Positions 62,476-64,000 of a stretch of DNA of 64,000 nt are shown here, piece by piece. Below the pieces are notes generated by a model. That model was not told the DNA's origin. It worked only from the letters and a program-made list of their open reading frames with translations, and did not search any database. The DNA lies in the NCBI GenBank assembly GCA_013178095.1, contig JABLXK010000001.1, positions 124,001-188,000 on the forward strand. Reading direction: 5' to 3'. The DNA comes from Anaerolineae bacterium (lineage in GTDB: Bacteria > Chloroflexota > Anaerolineae > Anaerolineales > Anaerolineaceae). Each line of letters opens with the position of its first letter. Within the stretch, counting starts at the first letter, position 1. The translations under genes and the position numbers were made by a program.

Positions 62476-63321
62476 CTATTTGAGTCTGATTTTGGGTTTC
62501 GCCACGCTCAGCGGCTTGTTGAACTTGATGCGTTCCGGCCGCAGCAATTCGCGTGAATCGACGGGAAAATATTTGGGATTCTTTTTACGGAATTCCCGGC
62601 ACCATTTGGCGGCTTCCATGTCCCACGGAAAAGGGGGTTTGGTGGGATCATCGTGGAAGTTTTTATATTCCAGCATCTCCCCCAGCATGATCACCAGGCG
62701 GTCCAGCGAACGGCTGGCAGACCACCAGGCGGCGTCGATGCACACGCTGCCGTTGGCATGGTTGATGTTCGGGTGCCAGATGGGGGTCAGCCACTTCATG
62801 CCCGGCCAGCGCTGCGGGTATTGGCTGTGCAGGTATATTTCCACCTGGTGATGTTCTCCGACTTTGGGATTCCCCAAACGGTCAATCCCGATAATACCTT
62901 TGCATTTATAGGTGATGATGTAGCGTTCGGGCGGCAGCCCGATGCGTTCGGTTTTGGCGTTGACCTGGATCAGGTCGCTGCGCGCATCAATTTCCTGGAT
63001 AAGTTCGTAATCCTTGCGCAATCGGCGCAGGCGCGGGTTGGAATCGACCGATATGGCCCCGGCGGTGATGTCGGTGGTAATCATCAGCCGATCTTCATGC
63101 GGAATCCCGCTGCTGGATAAAGTCTCATTCTCGCGCAGTTCGCGCCCCAGCGCCTTGCTGTCCATGCGGTACCCCATCGGACGGCCGTCAGGGCCGACGA
63201 TGGGCAGGCCGAGCAGCGAGGTGAGTTCAGCCAACAGGTCGCGCACCGCCACGTCATCCGGCATATCCGCCCGGCGTGTGCTTCCGTTGGGTAAAACGAG
63301 TGTTACTGGTATATCCGCCAT
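62476..63321 (-). CDS. Ubiquitin-like domain fused to E2-like conjugating enzyme
   Basis: 281 residues from ATG 63321 (GGAGGA upstream; a longer reading to 63381 lacks a site). Residues 1-88 are a ubiquitin-like domain paralogous to the next gene. Residues ~95-260 are an E2/UBC fold: ERYIITYKCKGIIGI and HHQVEIYLHSQYPQRWP strands, the canonical H183-P184-N185 motif, then catalytic Cys194 in GSVCID, followed by WWSASRSLDRLVIMLGEML and a helical C-terminus with FHDDPTKPPFPWD. HPN plus Cys nine residues later is very close to eukaryotic E2s. It should carry a modifier as a thioester; the built-in Ubl may be a cis regulator or a substrate. Confidence 0.93.
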   Translation of the reverse strand: MADIPVTLVLPNGSTRRADMPDDVAVRDLLAELTSLLGLPIVGPDGRPMGYRMDSKALGRELRENETLSSSGIPHEDRLMITTDITAGAISVDSNPRLRRLRKDYELIQEIDARSDLIQVNAKTERIGLPPERYIITYKCKGIIGIDRLGNPKVGEHHQVEIYLHSQYPQRWPGMKWLTPIWHPNINHANGSVCIDAAWWSASRSLDRLVIMLGEMLEYKNFHDDPTKPPFPWDMEAAKWCREFRKKNPKYFPVDSRELLRPERIKFNKPLSVAKPKIRLK

Positions 63322-63346
63322 CCGTTCCTCCAAGTAGACAATGAAT

Positions 63347-64000
63347 TCATAGCTCGTTCCGGTGAGCCACACCGCAAGCACCGGTCAGGTCCCAACAATC
63401 CTGATGGTGCCATGTACCGCATTCGGGACAGATCATTTTTCTGTCGTTCTTGTTGACTTTTTCCAGGCAATACGGGCAGACATGTTCCTCTTCGCCCATC
63501 AGTTTAACGTCGTTATTCTGCGGGGTTTTGGATTTTTTAATCGCAGCGGGTTTGGCAGCCGCGAGCTGCTTAACAGCGGGTTTGACTGCACGGCCGGTTT
63601 TTATGGTTTTTGAAGTGGATTTAGAAGCAGCATTAACCCGCACCGGTTTGGCAGAGACAGCCTTTTTGGCGGTTTTGGTGATCTTTTTGACCTGCTTGCC
63701 GACATCACGCGTGACCTGCCAATTGGCCGGGTTGATAGTATTGATCACCGGCTGCACCCGTTCGCTCAAGGAAACCTGCGGCTGGATGCTCTGAATTGGC
63801 TGCGGCGCGGGCGCAGGTGCGGATTGCGCCTGAATCCTGGCGGGTTTGCGGCGCCTGCGCAGGAAAAACAGCGTCGGCAGCGCGACCAGCAGAATCAGAA
63901 TAAACTGAGCGGCATCGCTGGGGATGGGCATGGCGAAAGTAAAATTGCGGGTCAGAAATGACAGGCGATAGGTGCCATCGTAGAAATAGTCGATCACCAG
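63347..64000 (-). CDS. Membrane-anchored RING-finger-like protein, candidate E3 (5' end outside the window)
   Basis: 217 residues visible; the frame continues past the right edge. A luminal/extracellular part is followed by one transmembrane helix (AAQFILILLVALPTLFFL) with an Arg-rich stop-transfer, a long Ala/Lys/Pro-rich linker and a C-terminal zinc domain of ~35 residues: CPYC, CPEC, HH-x2-CW and CGVAH. Spacing and the CPECGTWHHQDCW core resemble the prokaryotic RING family 1. The zinc domain faces the cytosol. The E2 gene starts 25 bases downstream, so an E3-like or scaffold role is likely. Confidence 0.8.
   Translation of the reverse strand: MVIDYFYDGTYRLSFLTRNFTFAMPIPSDAAQFILILLVALPTLFFLRRRRKPARIQAQSAPAPAPQPIQSIQPQVSLSERVQPVINTINPANWQVTRDVGKQVKKITKTAKKAVSAKPVRVNAASKSTSKTIKTGRAVKPAVKQLAAAKPAAIKKSKTPQNNDVKLMGEEEHVCPYCLEKVNKNDRKMICPECGTWHHQDCWDLTGACGVAHRNEL

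Overview
The window looks like a chromosomal segment of an anaerobic, monoderm-type bacterium, most likely Chloroflexota (Anaerolineae-like). This is inferred from the gene mix and was not tested by a search: many lipoproteins with a lipobox, large GT-C type membrane glycosyltransferases, paired GH13/GH57 glucan enzymes, a corrinoid-salvage operon, a ferredoxin-ASKHA (RACo-like) protein and a bacterial ubiquitin-like/E2/JAB/RING operon. I found no tRNA, rRNA, IS element or CRISPR array.

Layout. 1-6.8 kb: four consecutive membrane glycosyltransferase-like genes, one interrupted by an in-frame TGA, closed by a terminator. 6.9-13.5 kb: a small membrane protein, a nagA + SIS-isomerase pair, then on the minus strand a RACo-like protein, a NagD-type HAD phosphatase and a class II aldolase. 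13.6-20.2 kb: a promoter and cobalamin riboswitch drive btuF-btuC-btuD-cobO-cobT-cobS-cbiR-cobU, a tightly overlapping operon for corrinoid uptake, adenosylation, remodelling and lower-ligand attachment. 20.4-24.6 kb: two tandem CPBP proteases, a TipA-like MerR regulator with a 19-bp-spaced promoter, and a CDP-alcohol phosphotransferase plus acyltransferase pair. 24.8-30.8 kb: a DeoR regulator with its operator, a sugar-phosphate isomerase, PTS IIA/IIB/IIC, a second nagA and a second SIS protein, together an amino-sugar uptake operon. 30.9-33.9 kb: a strong promoter, a pseudoknotted leader RNA with a terminator and an apparent antiterminator, a 10-codon leader ORF and a polar amino-acid ABC transporter. 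34.0-38.7 kb: a protein with an HPr-kinase-like P-loop, an MFS/MarR pair with two operators, and a decayed Rieske gene. 38.7-45.1 kb: a Mut7-C protein, a P-type ATPase, two RCK proteins and an HtrA protease. 45.2-53.3 kb: a CPBP protease, an FGGY kinase, a glycosyltransferase, a large SUMF1-domain Cys-rich secreted protein and a DUF6941-like protein. 53.4-58.6 kb: three hairpin repeats, then GH13 and GH57 genes that converge and overlap. 58.7-59.3 kb: mazEF.

The most interesting region is 59.5-64.0 kb on the minus strand. A membrane-anchored RING-like protein (cut by the window edge), an E2-like enzyme with an HPN motif and catalytic Cys fused to an N-terminal ubiquitin-like domain, a free ubiquitin-like protein ending in Gly, a JAMM isopeptidase with all its metal ligands, a membrane FHA protein and a VWA lipoprotein are packed into one operon. 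This has the makings of a complete, membrane-linked protein-modification pathway; only an E1 is missing, and it could lie beyond the right edge. The second highlight is the pseudoknotted attenuator-like RNA at 30.97-31.10 kb, which I could not match to any riboswitch class I know.
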